Below are positions 28,866 to 37,529 of a stretch of DNA of 64,000 bases, one piece after another. The notes below the pieces were generated by a model. That model had not been told where the DNA came from, made no database searches, and saw only the letters and a program-made list of their open reading frames with translations. Position 1 is the stretch's first letter; the number at the start of each line of letters is the position of its first letter. The stretch spans positions 45,253 through 109,252 of the forward strand of contig JAIXUG010000008.1 in the NCBI GenBank assembly GCA_027484105.1, read 5' to 3'. The DNA is from Comamonadaceae bacterium. GTDB taxonomy: Bacteria; Pseudomonadota; Gammaproteobacteria; Burkholderiales; Burkholderiaceae_C. Both the position numbers and the translations under genes were made by a program.

Positions 28866-29716
28866 ACCTGCGTTTGTGGGCCATGCTGGCTTTGTTGGGC
28901 AGCCTGACCTCCCTGGCTGTGGGCACCTCCTTTGCCAAAAGCCTGTTCCCGGCTTTGGGCGCGGAGGGCACCACCGCCTACCGCATCGTGTTTGCCACCC
29001 TGATGCTGATGGCGGTGTTTCGTCCCTGGCGTCGCAAGTGGGTCTGGGCCGACGCACTGCCGCTGGGTCTGTACGGCGTCACGCTGGGGGTGATGAACCT
29101 GCTGTTTTACAGCGCGATCAAGACCATTCCCTTTGGCGTGGCCATTGCCATCGAATTCACCGGGCCCTTGGCCGTGGCGGTTTGGACCTCCAAAAAAGCC
29201 AGTGACTGGCTTTGGGTGGCGCTGGCCATCGCCGGGCTGGCGCTCTTGCTGCCCCTGCCCGGCGGCGATGCGGCCACGGCGCTTGACCCGATGGGCATGT
29301 TTTTCGCCTTCACGGCGGGCATTTGCTGGGCGCTTTACATCGTGTTTGGCCAGCGCGTGGCCCTGCGCTACGGCAGCATGGCCACGCCCATGGGCATGTT
29401 GGCAGCCGCCATCGTGGTGGCCCCCATCGGCGTTTTCCATGCGGGCGCCGCCATGCTGGACCCGCAATGGCTGGTGGCAGGCCTGGCCGTGGCCTTGCTG
29501 TCCAGCGCCATTCCTTATGCGCTGGAGATGTTTTCGCTCAACCACCTGCCCAAAAACACCTTCAGCATTTTGCTGAGCCTGGAGCCTGCCGTGGGCGCGC
29601 TGGCAGGTTGGCTGGTGCTGGCTGAACACCTCACGCTGGCTCAAGGGCTGGCCATTGCGCTCGTCATGGCCGCCTCGATGGGCACGGCCTGGACAGCAGG
29701 ACGCACCCAAGCCTGA
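28862..29716 (+). CDS. EamA/RhtA-like transporter
   Basis: Ten-helix DMT transporter of 284 residues, closest in style to the RhtA threonine/homoserine exporters (the IPFGVAIAIEFTGPLAV and FGQRVALRYGSMA blocks). Begins with a TTG that overlaps the stop of the accessory reading frame (28862-28865), after AAGAGG; the ATG at 28883 is an alternative. Overlap with the nitrile hydratase genes suggests co-transcription and perhaps export of a pathway product, but that is inference. Confidence 0.82.
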   Translation: MNLRLWAMLALLGSLTSLAVGTSFAKSLFPALGAEGTTAYRIVFATLMLMAVFRPWRRKWVWADALPLGLYGVTLGVMNLLFYSAIKTIPFGVAIAIEFTGPLAVAVWTSKKASDWLWVALAIAGLALLLPLPGGDAATALDPMGMFFAFTAGICWALYIVFGQRVALRYGSMATPMGMLAAAIVVAPIGVFHAGAAMLDPQWLVAGLAVALLSSAIPYALEMFSLNHLPKNTFSILLSLEPAVGALAGWLVLAEHLTLAQGLAIALVMAASMGTAWTAGRTQA

Positions 29717-29753
29717 AGCGGCAAGATCGCCCCCAAAGCCGCGCCTACAACCC

Positions 29754-30947
29754 TCACTTTGCCGCAGGGGCTGCTGGAGTTGCCGGTGCTGCCGGTGCTG
29801 CCGGTGCTGCCGGTGCTGCCGGTGCTGCCGGTGCTGCCGGTGCTGCCGGTGCTGCTGGTGCCGCTGGTGCCGCTGGTGCTGCTGGTGCTGCTGGTGCTGC
29901 TGGTGCTGCTGGCGCTGCCGGTGCGGCTTTCGGGTCTTCCGCAGGTGCAGGCTGGTTGCTGCCCGTGATTTTGTCCACCTGCTTGAGCAGCCAATTGCGG
30001 TTTTCCAGGCGCTGCTTTTCCTTGAGTGCTTTTTCTTCGGCAATTTGAGCGCGCAAGGCGGCGATCTTCTCTTGCAAAGCGCGTTGCTCGGCCAATTTGG
30101 CCTCTTCGGCCTGACGCTCGGCCAACACACGCGCATCTTCGATCGCCTGGATCCTCGCCGCCTCTTGCGCTGCCGCTCGGGCCACCCGGTCTTGCTCGGC
30201 CTTGATGCGAGAAGCCCTGGCGCTGGCCATCTCGCGCACCCCGGTGCTCCAAGGCAAGCCCTCCAGCTGGCGTTGTATGGCCACTTCACGTGAAATCACC
30301 TGCGACTTGCCTTGAATCGGCGCCGTGAAAAAACCCTCGCATCGGCTTTGAATGCCACCGGTCACCGCACAAGCATGTCCCGCCGGGTTTTGCGCCCCCC
30401 AGGCTTTGGCTTGCGCCACAAATTCATCGCAACGGGTGAAGGCCCTTTGGATGCGCGCATCTTCTGCACTGGGCTGAGGGTCCGTGAAATCAAACCACTC
30501 CGGACGCACCTGATCGTGCGCCAAAGCCACCCTCACACACTCGCTTTTGGCGGGCGGCATTTGCGCCAACATGGCCACCCAAATCGCTTGGGTCAAGGCG
30601 TTGTCGCGGACCACCTTGAACTGCGTCTCGCCTTGTGCAGGGCATGCATTGATCACCTGGTCCTGCACACGCCTGAACTGCCCGCGCCAATGCACCGTCA
30701 CACTGTCCGCATCACCCGGGTTGATCGCGACCCGGGCATCAAAGAACGGCGCGCGCACCACCCGCTCGACAGGGGCCTGTCCGGGGACGGTGATTTCCAG
30801 GTTGCAGACCTGCTCGCCATTGAGCACACGGGCCGACACGGGCACGGTCTGGGTTTGGCCCGCCAGCAGCACGTACTGACCCGCCCACGCCCACGGCATG
30901 GCCCACAGCCCCAGCACGGCCACGCACCACCAACGACTTGCACCCAT
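29754..30947 (-). CDS. secreted coiled-coil protein with C-terminal Ala/Pro repeat, unknown function
   Basis: No family recognised. The 397-residue protein starts with a signal peptide (about 1-22, ending AWA). A Cys-containing globular part follows (about 25-235; Cys in EQVCNLEI, NACPAQG, SECVRVA, TRCDEF, HACAV and QSRCEG). A charged Ala/Glu/Arg coiled coil comes next (about 240-335). The C-terminus holds some 18 AAP-type triplets before a final Lys. The ATG at 30947 was chosen because it places the signal peptide first. Probably periplasmic or envelope-associated; the rigid Ala/Pro tail may be a spacer. Flanked by two unrelated genes, single transcript. Confidence 0.7.
   Translation of the reverse strand: MGASRWWCVAVLGLWAMPWAWAGQYVLLAGQTQTVPVSARVLNGEQVCNLEITVPGQAPVERVVRAPFFDARVAINPGDADSVTVHWRGQFRRVQDQVINACPAQGETQFKVVRDNALTQAIWVAMLAQMPPAKSECVRVALAHDQVRPEWFDFTDPQPSAEDARIQRAFTRCDEFVAQAKAWGAQNPAGHACAVTGGIQSRCEGFFTAPIQGKSQVISREVAIQRQLEGLPWSTGVREMASARASRIKAEQDRVARAAAQEAARIQAIEDARVLAERQAEEAKLAEQRALQEKIAALRAQIAEEKALKEKQRLENRNWLLKQVDKITGSNQPAPAEDPKAAPAAPAAPAAPAAPAAPAAPAAPAAPAAPAAPAAPAAPAAPAAPAAPATPAAPAAK
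29782..29927. repeat. 9-bp tandem repeat (GCCGGTGCT / GCTGGTGCY) encoding Ala-Ala-Pro
   Basis: Eight perfect copies of GCCGGTGCT (29782-29853) are followed by about eight copies of the variants GCTGGTGCC and GCTGGTGCT. It lies wholly inside the 3' end of the minus-strand coiled-coil gene and encodes its Ala/Pro tail. The two internally uniform blocks look like replication slippage. Confidence 0.9.
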
Positions 30948-31015
30948 TGCGCCACCACTCCCCAAAAACGATCGTCTTACAGTATCGGCAGCAACGGGCT
31001 TGACTTGATAGCCGC

Positions 31016-31804
31016 TCAACGCCCTGCAAAAACCGGCTTGCGGCGCTGGGCAAAGGCGGCGCGGCCCTCGGCAAAGTCTGCGCTTTGGCTGGTCATGTGC
31101 TCCCGCGCGCGCAGGCAAGCCTCATCGGCCACCCCAGCCTCGATGTCGCGCAAGGATTGTTTGGTGGCCTCGAGCGCCAAGGGGGCCAAGGCCAACACAT
31201 CGTCCACCAAGGCTTGCAGCGTTGGCGCCCAGTCCTCGGGGCCCGCCAGCGCCTCGAACAAGCCCAGAGCATCGAGTTGCCGGGCCGTGAAAGGCCGGGC
31301 CGTCAAAAAAGCCCTTTTGGCCCCCGCCAGGCCAAAGCGGCTCACATAGCGCCGCAAACCACTCGGGTAGTAATGCAAACCCAGGGCCGTGGCGGGCATG
31401 CGCCACTCGATGCCTTGCAGTCCGATGCGCAAGTCACACGCCAGCACCACATCGGTCGCGCCGCCATACACGCTGCCATTCAGGGCGCAAATGGTCACCG
31501 GGCGCAGGGCGGCCAGTGCGTCGGGAATTTCTTCAAAAAAGGACGAGCCATGACCCGGCTCGTCAAAGCCGCCAATGTCGTAACCCGCGCAAAACACCGG
31601 CTTGGGCTGACCGGCCGTGTTGGCCGTGAGCACCAACACCCGCACCGTGGGGTCACGGTTGACGGCTTCAAAATGGGCCAGCAAAGCCTTGAGGTCCGCG
31701 TTTTCCAGGCGGTTACGCTGGGCAGGGCGGTTCAACGTGAGGGTGGCCACGCCGCCTTCGGTGAGCAAAACAGGGGCTGAAGGCTGTGCGAATGCTGCGT
31801 GCAT
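31016..31804 (-). CDS. enoyl-CoA hydratase/isomerase (crotonase) family protein lacking both catalytic Glu
   Basis: Crotonase-fold protein of 262 residues with the oxyanion-hole region FCAGYDIGGF and the GSVYGGATDVVLACDLRIG helix. The position of the first hydratase Glu (GGGCE in crotonase) is Asp (GGATD), and that of the second (PE) is Ala (MPATALGL), so ordinary enoyl-CoA hydration is doubtful. It may be an isomerase, thioesterase or another crotonase activity. The start at 31804 is preferred to a TTG at 31822. It lies downstream of phaP behind a terminator. Confidence 0.82.
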   Translation of the reverse strand: MHAAFAQPSAPVLLTEGGVATLTLNRPAQRNRLENADLKALLAHFEAVNRDPTVRVLVLTANTAGQPKPVFCAGYDIGGFDEPGHGSSFFEEIPDALAALRPVTICALNGSVYGGATDVVLACDLRIGLQGIEWRMPATALGLHYYPSGLRRYVSRFGLAGAKRAFLTARPFTARQLDALGLFEALAGPEDWAPTLQALVDDVLALAPLALEATKQSLRDIEAGVADEACLRAREHMTSQSADFAEGRAAFAQRRKPVFAGR

Positions 31805-31820
31805 GGGGGGCGTCCAAAAC

Positions 31821-31844
31821 AAAAAGGGTGTCCGAAGACACCCT
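31821..31844 (-). terminator. intrinsic terminator of the phasin gene (UUCG-type loop)
   Basis: On the minus strand AGGGTGTC, loop TTCG, GACACCCT, then TTTTT and GTTTT. The hairpin lies 58 bases after the phasin stop and directly upstream of the crotonase-like start. The UUCG tetraloop gives a very stable hairpin. Confidence 0.85.
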
Positions 31845-31901
31845 GATTGTAGGAAGCAGGCGACTGGCGCCCGCTGCTTGAGCGGCGGTTTGAGCGGCGA
31901 A

Positions 31902-32459
31902 TTAGGCCTTGGCTTTGGCCTTGGACAGGGCGGCTTTGACCGAAGCTTCGGCTTGGGCAGAGGCGGCCTTCATGCTGGCTTCGGCGCTGTCGGCGGCTTG
32001 CTTGGCCACTTTTTTCAGGGTTTCGGCAGCGCTCTGGCTGGCTTCGAAAGCGGTCTTGATGGCGGCCACAGCGGCGTCGGAGCCAGCGGGTGCGTTCTTC
32101 AGGCTGCTCTCGACCAGGCTTTTGACAGCCTTCTCGGACTCGGCCATTTTGCCTTCCACAGCCTTGCTGAACACAGCGCTGGTGCTGTTGGCGATGTCGG
32201 CGATGTGACGGCCATAAGACACCGACTTCTCGAAAGCTGGCTGCACCAAAGCGGCTTGCACAGCCATCAGGTCTTGCGGGCTCTTGGCGGCCATCAGGGC
32301 TTGCATGTTGGCGAAAGACTCACCCACAGCGGCTTTGCCAGCGGCCATGTTCAACTCGACCAAACGCTCGAAACCGGCGAAAGCGGTTTGCGACAGGTCG
32401 GCAACGGCTGCGATGTTGGCTTGTTGGGTGGCGGTGAATTGATCGGCGTTGAAGTTCAT
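31902..32459 (-). CDS. phaP: phasin family protein (PHA granule coat)
   Basis: Phasin of 185 residues that coats polyhydroxyalkanoate granules. Starts MNFNADQF and is an amphipathic, Ala/Lys/Ser-rich helical protein without Cys, ending in an Ala/Lys repeat (SKAKAKA). The ribosome-binding site AAGGAA precedes the ATG at 32459; upstream in-frame codons lack one. A strong terminator follows, consistent with a separate, highly expressed gene. PHA synthesis enzymes are not in the window. Confidence 0.92.
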   Translation of the reverse strand: MNFNADQFTATQQANIAAVADLSQTAFAGFERLVELNMAAGKAAVGESFANMQALMAAKSPQDLMAVQAALVQPAFEKSVSYGRHIADIANSTSAVFSKAVEGKMAESEKAVKSLVESSLKNAPAGSDAAVAAIKTAFEASQSAAETLKKVAKQAADSAEASMKAASAQAEASVKAALSKAKAKA

Positions 32460-32701
32460 GGTGTGTTCCTTGGAAGGTTTTTGTTGCAATGCAGCAATTT
32501 GAACAGCATGAAGAGGCCGGGGCAAGAGAAAAGCTGCACTTTAGAGTCCGCTCTCCAATTGAGCGCTTGTGTGCGCCCACACACTGAAAGCCCGCCCCCC
32601 AAACGGAGCCATCCTCAGCGCGGGGCCTTTGACCTTTTGGGGGCCTGCACTCACTACACTTGGCGCTCAAGCCAACAAGGCCGCAAACTTTTTTTCTTGG
32701 T

Positions 32702-33301
32702 ATGGAATTCCTCACTCTGTTGATAGTTTTGGCCATCGTCATCCAGTGGCTCAACCTGCAAGGCCAACGCAAACGCACCGCCTTGTTGGCCGAGCAATTG
32801 CGGCCCTACCAGATCGAAAAGCTCATGTCGCAGCTGACCACCGCGTACATGCGGGCCCTGGGCGAATCCGACCCCGAGCGTCAACAGCAAATTTGGCAAC
32901 TGCAAGAACAAGCCGAGCAGCAAATCGCCGCCGATTTCCAGCATCTGGCCCTGGAGTTCGCCAAGTTGCCCCCGCCCGCAACCCGTGGCCTGAAGCTGGC
33001 CCTGCCTTTCCTGGACCAGCTTTCTCCCAAAGTCTGTTTTGACATGCGTCGCCTGCTGGAAGTGCACGCGCAAGGCATCGAGCGCGCCGTGGACAACCGG
33101 GAAGGCCTGTCCGACAAAGCCCGGTCATTTCGCATGATGGGCGAGATGTTTTTGATGCAGCACAGCTGCCACTGGTTTTGCCGCTCCAAAACCATCGCCT
33201 CGGCCCGCATGCTGGCCCAGCACCAAACGCGTTACGAACAAGCGCTCGACGCGGTCAGCCCGGAAACCCGCCAGGCTTACCTGGCCGTGGTGCAAGACTG
33301 A
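32702..33301 (+). CDS. membrane-anchored hypothetical protein
   Basis: Not recognised. The 199-residue protein has one N-terminal membrane helix (about 2-20) followed by a Gln/Leu-rich, mostly helical cytoplasmic or periplasmic part (about 30-195) with no clear motif; two Cys appear in HSCHWFC near 168-173. The start at the ATG 32702 puts the hydrophobic segment first; the upstream in-frame ATG at 32660 adds 14 polar residues. It converges with the esterase gene, the two stops touching at TGATCA. Confidence 0.7.
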   Translation: MEFLTLLIVLAIVIQWLNLQGQRKRTALLAEQLRPYQIEKLMSQLTTAYMRALGESDPERQQQIWQLQEQAEQQIAADFQHLALEFAKLPPPATRGLKLALPFLDQLSPKVCFDMRRLLEVHAQGIERAVDNREGLSDKARSFRMMGEMFLMQHSCHWFCRSKTIASARMLAQHQTRYEQALDAVSPETRQAYLAVVQD

Positions 33302-34246
33302 TCAGGCCACCGCCCAAGCCGTGCGCAGCGCCTGGGCGCACAGGGACACCGCCGTGTTGGCCTCTTGCAAGACACGCCCCATGGTGATGAAGCCGTGGAT
33401 TTGCCGTTCAAAGCAAATGTATTGCGATGACACACCCGCCCGACTCAGGGCGTCGGCATACAACAAGCCTTCGTCGCGCAAAGGGTCGAACCCCGCCGTC
33501 AACACGAAGGCCGGCGGCAAGTTGGCGTGGCTGGCGGCCAGTTGCGGCGAGGCACGCCAGTCTTGGGCATCTTGTGGCCCGCGCAGGTAATTGCCGCTAT
33601 ACCAGGCCATCGAATCGCGCGTGAGCATGTAACCCTGCCCATTGGTCTTGTACGAATCGGTGTCGGGCGCCATCAAGGTGCTGGGGTAGATCAGCAACTG
33701 CATGAGCGGCTTGAGGCCCAGATCCCGCAAGCCCAGACAGGCTGCAGCGGCCAAATTGCCGCCCGCGCTGTCGCCGCCGATGGCGATGCGCTCAGGGTCA
33801 ATGCCCAGGGTTTGCGCCTGGGCAGCCACCCACTGCCAGGCCGCCAGCGCGTCGTCGTAGGCGGCGGGAAACTTGTGCTCCGGCCCCATGCGGTAATCCA
33901 CCGCCACCACCACACCGTGGGCTTGCTGGCACAGCGATCGGCACAGCACATCGTGCGTGTCGAGATCGCCAACGGTCCAGCCCCCACCGTGCAAGTAGAC
34001 CAGAGCAGGCAGGGCTCCAGCCACTGCAGCCGTCCCTGTCGGGTGGTACACGCGCACCGCAATGCTCACCCCGGCGTGGCTGAACTGCAGGTCCTGCACA
34101 CGCCCCACCCCGGGCGCATCGGGCTGGGTCAAGCTGCGCCGCGCATGGTAGGAGGCCCGTGCCTCGAGGGGTGTTTGGGTGTAAACCGGAGGAATGCCCT
34201 TTTCGCTCAACAAGGTCATCAGGGCTTGGGCTTGCGGGTCGAGCAT
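33302..34246 (-). CDS. alpha/beta hydrolase (hormone-sensitive-lipase-type esterase)
   Basis: HSL-family carboxylesterase/lipase of 314 residues. It has the oxyanion motif HGGGW (86-90), nucleophile elbow GDSAGGN with Ser160, a catalytic Asp in GFDPLRDEG and a His in HGF near the C-terminus, so the triad is complete. A clear GGAG site precedes the ATG at 34246. Substrate unknown, probably short-chain acyl or aryl esters. Convergent with the membrane-anchored hypothetical protein. Confidence 0.9.
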   Translation of the reverse strand: MLDPQAQALMTLLSEKGIPPVYTQTPLEARASYHARRSLTQPDAPGVGRVQDLQFSHAGVSIAVRVYHPTGTAAVAGALPALVYLHGGGWTVGDLDTHDVLCRSLCQQAHGVVVAVDYRMGPEHKFPAAYDDALAAWQWVAAQAQTLGIDPERIAIGGDSAGGNLAAAACLGLRDLGLKPLMQLLIYPSTLMAPDTDSYKTNGQGYMLTRDSMAWYSGNYLRGPQDAQDWRASPQLAASHANLPPAFVLTAGFDPLRDEGLLYADALSRAGVSSQYICFERQIHGFITMGRVLQEANTAVSLCAQALRTAWAVA

Positions 34247-34313
34247 GGGGCACTCCAAAGGTTTTGAGAATGCGGATTATGGGCAGGCGTGTCCCCTGTC
34301 GATGGGCAAGTGC

Positions 34314-34338
34314 GCGACACGCCCGCCAGGCGTGTCGC
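34314..34338. terminator. strong hairpin just after the E1 (aceE-like) stop
   Basis: GCGACACGCC (34314-34323), 5-base loop, GGCGTGTCGC (34329-34338). It is a 10-bp perfect stem within 5 bases of the aceE-like stop on the minus strand. No T run follows, so it may be a 3' mRNA-stabilising hairpin or a Rho-assisted terminator rather than a classical one. Confidence 0.5.
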
Positions 34339-34342
34339 AAGT

Positions 34343-36952
34343 TCAGCGCCCCAAAGCTTGTTTCGCAGCTTGTGCGATGCTGTCCGCGTCCACCGCAAAG
34401 AAGCGGCGCAGCGCGGCCCGGGTGTCGCTGCGGCCAAAGCCGTCGGTGCCGAGCGTCGTGTAGCGGCGGCCTTCGGGCACGAAGGCGCGCACGCTCTCGG
34501 GCACGGCGCGCACATAGTCGGTGGCGGCGATCACCGGGCCTTGGGTGGCGCCCAGCAGTTGCGTCAGATGCCCAGCGCCCACAGCGCCACCGGTTTCTTG
34601 CGCCATGCCGTCACGCGCCAGCTCGCTCCAGCTGGTGATGCTCAGCACCTCCACGCCCACGCCCTGCGCGGCCAATTGCTCAGCGGCTTTGACCACTTCG
34701 GTCAGGATCGCGCCCGAGCCGAGCAAGGTCACGCGCTGGGCGGCATCGCTCGGGCCGTACACGCCAAAGCGATAACCCCCGCGCAACACATCGGCCTCCA
34801 CGCCCGCTGGCAAGTCGGGCTGCGCGTAGTTCTCGTTCATCAGGGTGAGGTAATAGAACACATCGGCCTGCTGCTCGACCATCTCGCGCATGCCCGCGTC
34901 CAAAATGACGGCCAACTCGCCCGCAAACGCCGGGTCATAAGCCTTGCAGTTGGGGATGGTGGCCGCCACCAAATGGCTGCTGCCATCCTGGTGCTGCAAG
35001 CCCTCGCCGCCCAAGGTGGTGCGGCCTGAGGTGGCGCCCAGCAAAAAGCCCCGGGCGCGTTGGTCGGCCGCGGCCCAGATGGCGTCGCCCACCCTTTGAA
35101 AGCCGAACATCGAGTAATAAATGTAGAAGGGCAACATGGCCAGGCCGTGAACGCTGTAGCTCGTGGCCGCTGCCGTCCAACTGGCGATCGCGCCCGCTTC
35201 GCTGATGCCCTCTTCCAGAATCTGGCCGTCGGTGGCTTCGCGGTAACTCAGCACCGAGCCGATGTCTTCGGGCGCATAGCGCTGGCCCACGCTGCTGTAA
35301 ATGCCCACCTGCTTGAAGAGGTTGGCCATGCCGAAAGTGCGCGCCTCGTCGGCCACGATGGGCACAATGCGCGGGCCCAACTCACGGTCTTTGAGCAGAT
35401 TGCCCAACATGCGCACAAAGGCCATAGTGGTGCTCATCTCTTTGCCGTCGGCCTGCAGCGCAAACTGCCCGTAACTGGCGAGTGCGGGCACGGGCAAGCG
35501 GTCGCACACCGTCTCGCGCTTGGGCAAGCTGCCACCCAAGCGCTCGCGGTGCTCGCGCAGGTAGCGCATCTCGGCGCTGTCGTTGGCGGGTTTGTAAAAC
35601 GCCAGGCCCTTGGCCTGCTCGTCGCTCAGCGGCAAGTCAAAGCGGTTGCGGTACTCGATCAGGTCTTGTTCGTCGAATTTCTTTTGGCTGTGCGTGGTCA
35701 TCTTGCCTTGGCCCGCGCTGCCCATGCCAAAGCCTTTTTTGGTGTGCGCCAAGATCACGGTGGGCTGGCCACGGTGCGCCGCCGCAGCGGCATAGGCCGC
35801 GTGGATTTTCACGATGTCGTGTCCGCCGCGCTTGAGTTGGTCGATCTGTTCGTCCGTCATGCCCTGCACCAGCCGCGCCAATTCTTCGTTTTGGCCAAAG
35901 AAGTTGTCGCGGTTGTAGCGCCCGTCCTTGGCCGCAAAGGTTTGCATCTGGCCATCGACCGTGTTGGCAAAAGCGCGCAGCAAAGCGCCCGTGGTGTCGC
36001 GCGCCAAGAGGCCGTCCCAGTCGCTGCCCCACACCAGCTTGATGACGTTCCAGCCCGCACCGGCAAACAGCTTTTCCAGCTCGTCGATGATGCGGCCGTT
36101 GCCGCGCACCGGACCATCGAGGCGCTGCAGATTGCAGTTGACCACCCACACCAGGTTGTCGAGTTTTTCGCGGGCGGCCAGCGTGAGCGCGCTCATGCTC
36201 TCGGGCTCGTCCATCTCGCCGTCGCCAAACACGCCCCACACCTTGCGGCCGCTGCAGTCTTGTAACTGGCGGTGCGTCAGGTAGCGCATGAAGCGCGCGT
36301 GGTAAATCGAGCTGATCGGCCCCAAGCCCATCGAGCCGGTGGGGAACTGCCAAAAGTCGGGCATCAGCCAAGGGTGTGGGTAGCTCGACAAACCACGCGC
36401 GCCGCTGTCGGGTGCGGTGATCTCTTGGCGGTAATGGAGCAAGTCGGCTTCGGTGAGGCGCCCTTCCAAAAACGCGCGGGCGTACACGCCCGGCGCGCTG
36501 TGCGGCTGAAAGAACACCAAGTCGCCTTGGTGTTGTTCGGTGCGCGCATGGAAGAAATGGTGAAAACCGGTCTCGAACAAATCGGCCACGCTGGCGTAAC
36601 TGGCGATGTGCCCGCCCAACTCGCCATAAGCCTGGTTGGCGCGCACCACCATGGCCAGCGCGTTCCAACGCATGATGGCCACCAACCGCTCTTCGGTGGC
36701 CAAGTCGCCGGGGAAGTCGGGTTGATCCTCCACCGCAATCGTGTTCATGTACGGCGTGTTCAGCTCGGGCTGCCAGCCGGTGCGCTGCTGGCGCGCCACG
36801 ATGGCCAGCTCGTCCAAAATCTGCCGCGCCCGCGCGGGGCCTTGGGTACCGATCAGCGCCAGCAAGGCCTCACGCCACTCGGCAGTTTCTTCGGGGTCGA
36901 TGTCGTGGGCGTGTGCCAGCGCGTGCAAAAGGGGTTCGTAAGGTGCGTTCAT
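34343..36952 (-). CDS. aceE: 2-oxoacid dehydrogenase E1 component, AceE family (homodimeric)
   Basis: Thiamine-diphosphate E1 of 869 residues, close to the 887 of E. coli AceE. It has the TPP/Mg motif GDGEMDEPES (near 240) followed by NCNLQ, plus AceE blocks such as TPYMNTIAVEDQP and HTKKGFGMGSAGQ. It decarboxylates pyruvate or another 2-oxoacid and acetylates an E2. No aceF (E2) or lpd (E3) is adjacent, and the gene faces an Lrp/AsnC regulator, unlike the usual aceE-aceF-lpd operon. A role with 2-oxobutyrate or other 2-oxoacids is possible (inference). The start at 36952 is the family N-terminus; the open frame runs further upstream. Confidence 0.93.
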   Translation of the reverse strand: MNAPYEPLLHALAHAHDIDPEETAEWREALLALIGTQGPARARQILDELAIVARQQRTGWQPELNTPYMNTIAVEDQPDFPGDLATEERLVAIMRWNALAMVVRANQAYGELGGHIASYASVADLFETGFHHFFHARTEQHQGDLVFFQPHSAPGVYARAFLEGRLTEADLLHYRQEITAPDSGARGLSSYPHPWLMPDFWQFPTGSMGLGPISSIYHARFMRYLTHRQLQDCSGRKVWGVFGDGEMDEPESMSALTLAAREKLDNLVWVVNCNLQRLDGPVRGNGRIIDELEKLFAGAGWNVIKLVWGSDWDGLLARDTTGALLRAFANTVDGQMQTFAAKDGRYNRDNFFGQNEELARLVQGMTDEQIDQLKRGGHDIVKIHAAYAAAAAHRGQPTVILAHTKKGFGMGSAGQGKMTTHSQKKFDEQDLIEYRNRFDLPLSDEQAKGLAFYKPANDSAEMRYLREHRERLGGSLPKRETVCDRLPVPALASYGQFALQADGKEMSTTMAFVRMLGNLLKDRELGPRIVPIVADEARTFGMANLFKQVGIYSSVGQRYAPEDIGSVLSYREATDGQILEEGISEAGAIASWTAAATSYSVHGLAMLPFYIYYSMFGFQRVGDAIWAAADQRARGFLLGATSGRTTLGGEGLQHQDGSSHLVAATIPNCKAYDPAFAGELAVILDAGMREMVEQQADVFYYLTLMNENYAQPDLPAGVEADVLRGGYRFGVYGPSDAAQRVTLLGSGAILTEVVKAAEQLAAQGVGVEVLSITSWSELARDGMAQETGGAVGAGHLTQLLGATQGPVIAATDYVRAVPESVRAFVPEGRRYTTLGTDGFGRSDTRAALRRFFAVDADSIAQAAKQALGR

Positions 36953-36982
36953 GCCCTTGACTCTACAGAGGCGGGAGGCGCA

Positions 36983-37055
36983 TGTGCTGCGTATTTTCAC
37001 CTCTTCACTTCCAATTTCCAGCACAATATGCCGAAATAAAAAGGAATTCAGCACA
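36983..37055. promoter_or_regulatory. three CAGCACA-type repeats between the E1 gene and its Lrp-type regulator
   Basis: TGTGCTG at 36983-36989 is the inverted form, and CAGCACA occurs at 37019-37025 and at 37049-37055, the last touching the regulator's start codon. The two direct copies are 30 bp apart, about three helical turns. The AsnC-type regulator may bind here and control itself and the E1 gene (inference). Confidence 0.5.
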
Positions 37056-37522
37056 TGGTTCTGGACAATGTGGATTTGAAGATACTGGACGAACTGCAGC
37101 GCGACGGCGCACTGTCCAACGTGACGCTGGCCAAACGCATCGGTCTGTCGCCCTCGCCGTGCCTGGCCCGCGTCAAGGCGCTGGAGAACCACGGCGTGAT
37201 TCAGCGCTATGTGGCGCTGGCCAGTGCGGCGGCGCTGGGGCTGGGTCTGACGGTGTTCATCTCGATCAGCCTCAAGACCCAAAGCAAGGAAACCTTGGCC
37301 GACTTTGAAGCGCACATCGCGCGGCACGACGAGGTGATGGAGTGCTACTTGATGACCGGCGACAGCGACTATTTGTTGCGTGTGGCGGTGCGCGACATGG
37401 CGGCGCTGGAGCGCTTCATTCTGGAACAGCTTTCACCGATTCCCGGCGTCGAAAAAATCCGCTCCAGCTTTGCGCTCAAGCAAGTGCGCTACAAGACCGC
37501 ACTGCCACTGGGTTTGGGGTGA
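37055..37522 (+). CDS. Lrp/AsnC family transcriptional regulator
   Basis: Feast/famine regulator of 155 residues: N-terminal helix-turn-helix (about 5-60, LDLKILDELQRDG style) and a C-terminal RAM/effector domain (about 70-150). A ribosome-binding site AAGGA lies 10 bases upstream of the ATG. Divergent from the E1 gene with a 102-base spacer carrying three CAGCACA elements. By analogy with Pseudomonas mdeR/mdeB it may control a 2-oxoacid dehydrogenase in response to an amino acid, but the effector is unknown. Confidence 0.92.
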   Translation: MVLDNVDLKILDELQRDGALSNVTLAKRIGLSPSPCLARVKALENHGVIQRYVALASAAALGLGLTVFISISLKTQSKETLADFEAHIARHDEVMECYLMTGDSDYLLRVAVRDMAALERFILEQLSPIPGVEKIRSSFALKQVRYKTALPLGLG

Positions 37523-37529
37523 TGCACTT

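Noticed and set aside
29782..29927. CRISPR-like repetition
   Set aside because: Nine-base units without unique spacers, inside a coding frame.
29759..29968. Plus-strand frame of repeated Leu-Pro-Val
   Set aside because: Reverse-strand reading of the 9-bp repeat that encodes the Ala/Pro tail of the real gene.
34343..37327. N-terminal extension of the AceE-like frame to 37327
   Set aside because: The added ~125 residues overlap the Lrp gene and spacer; AceE proteins begin near the ATG at 36952.
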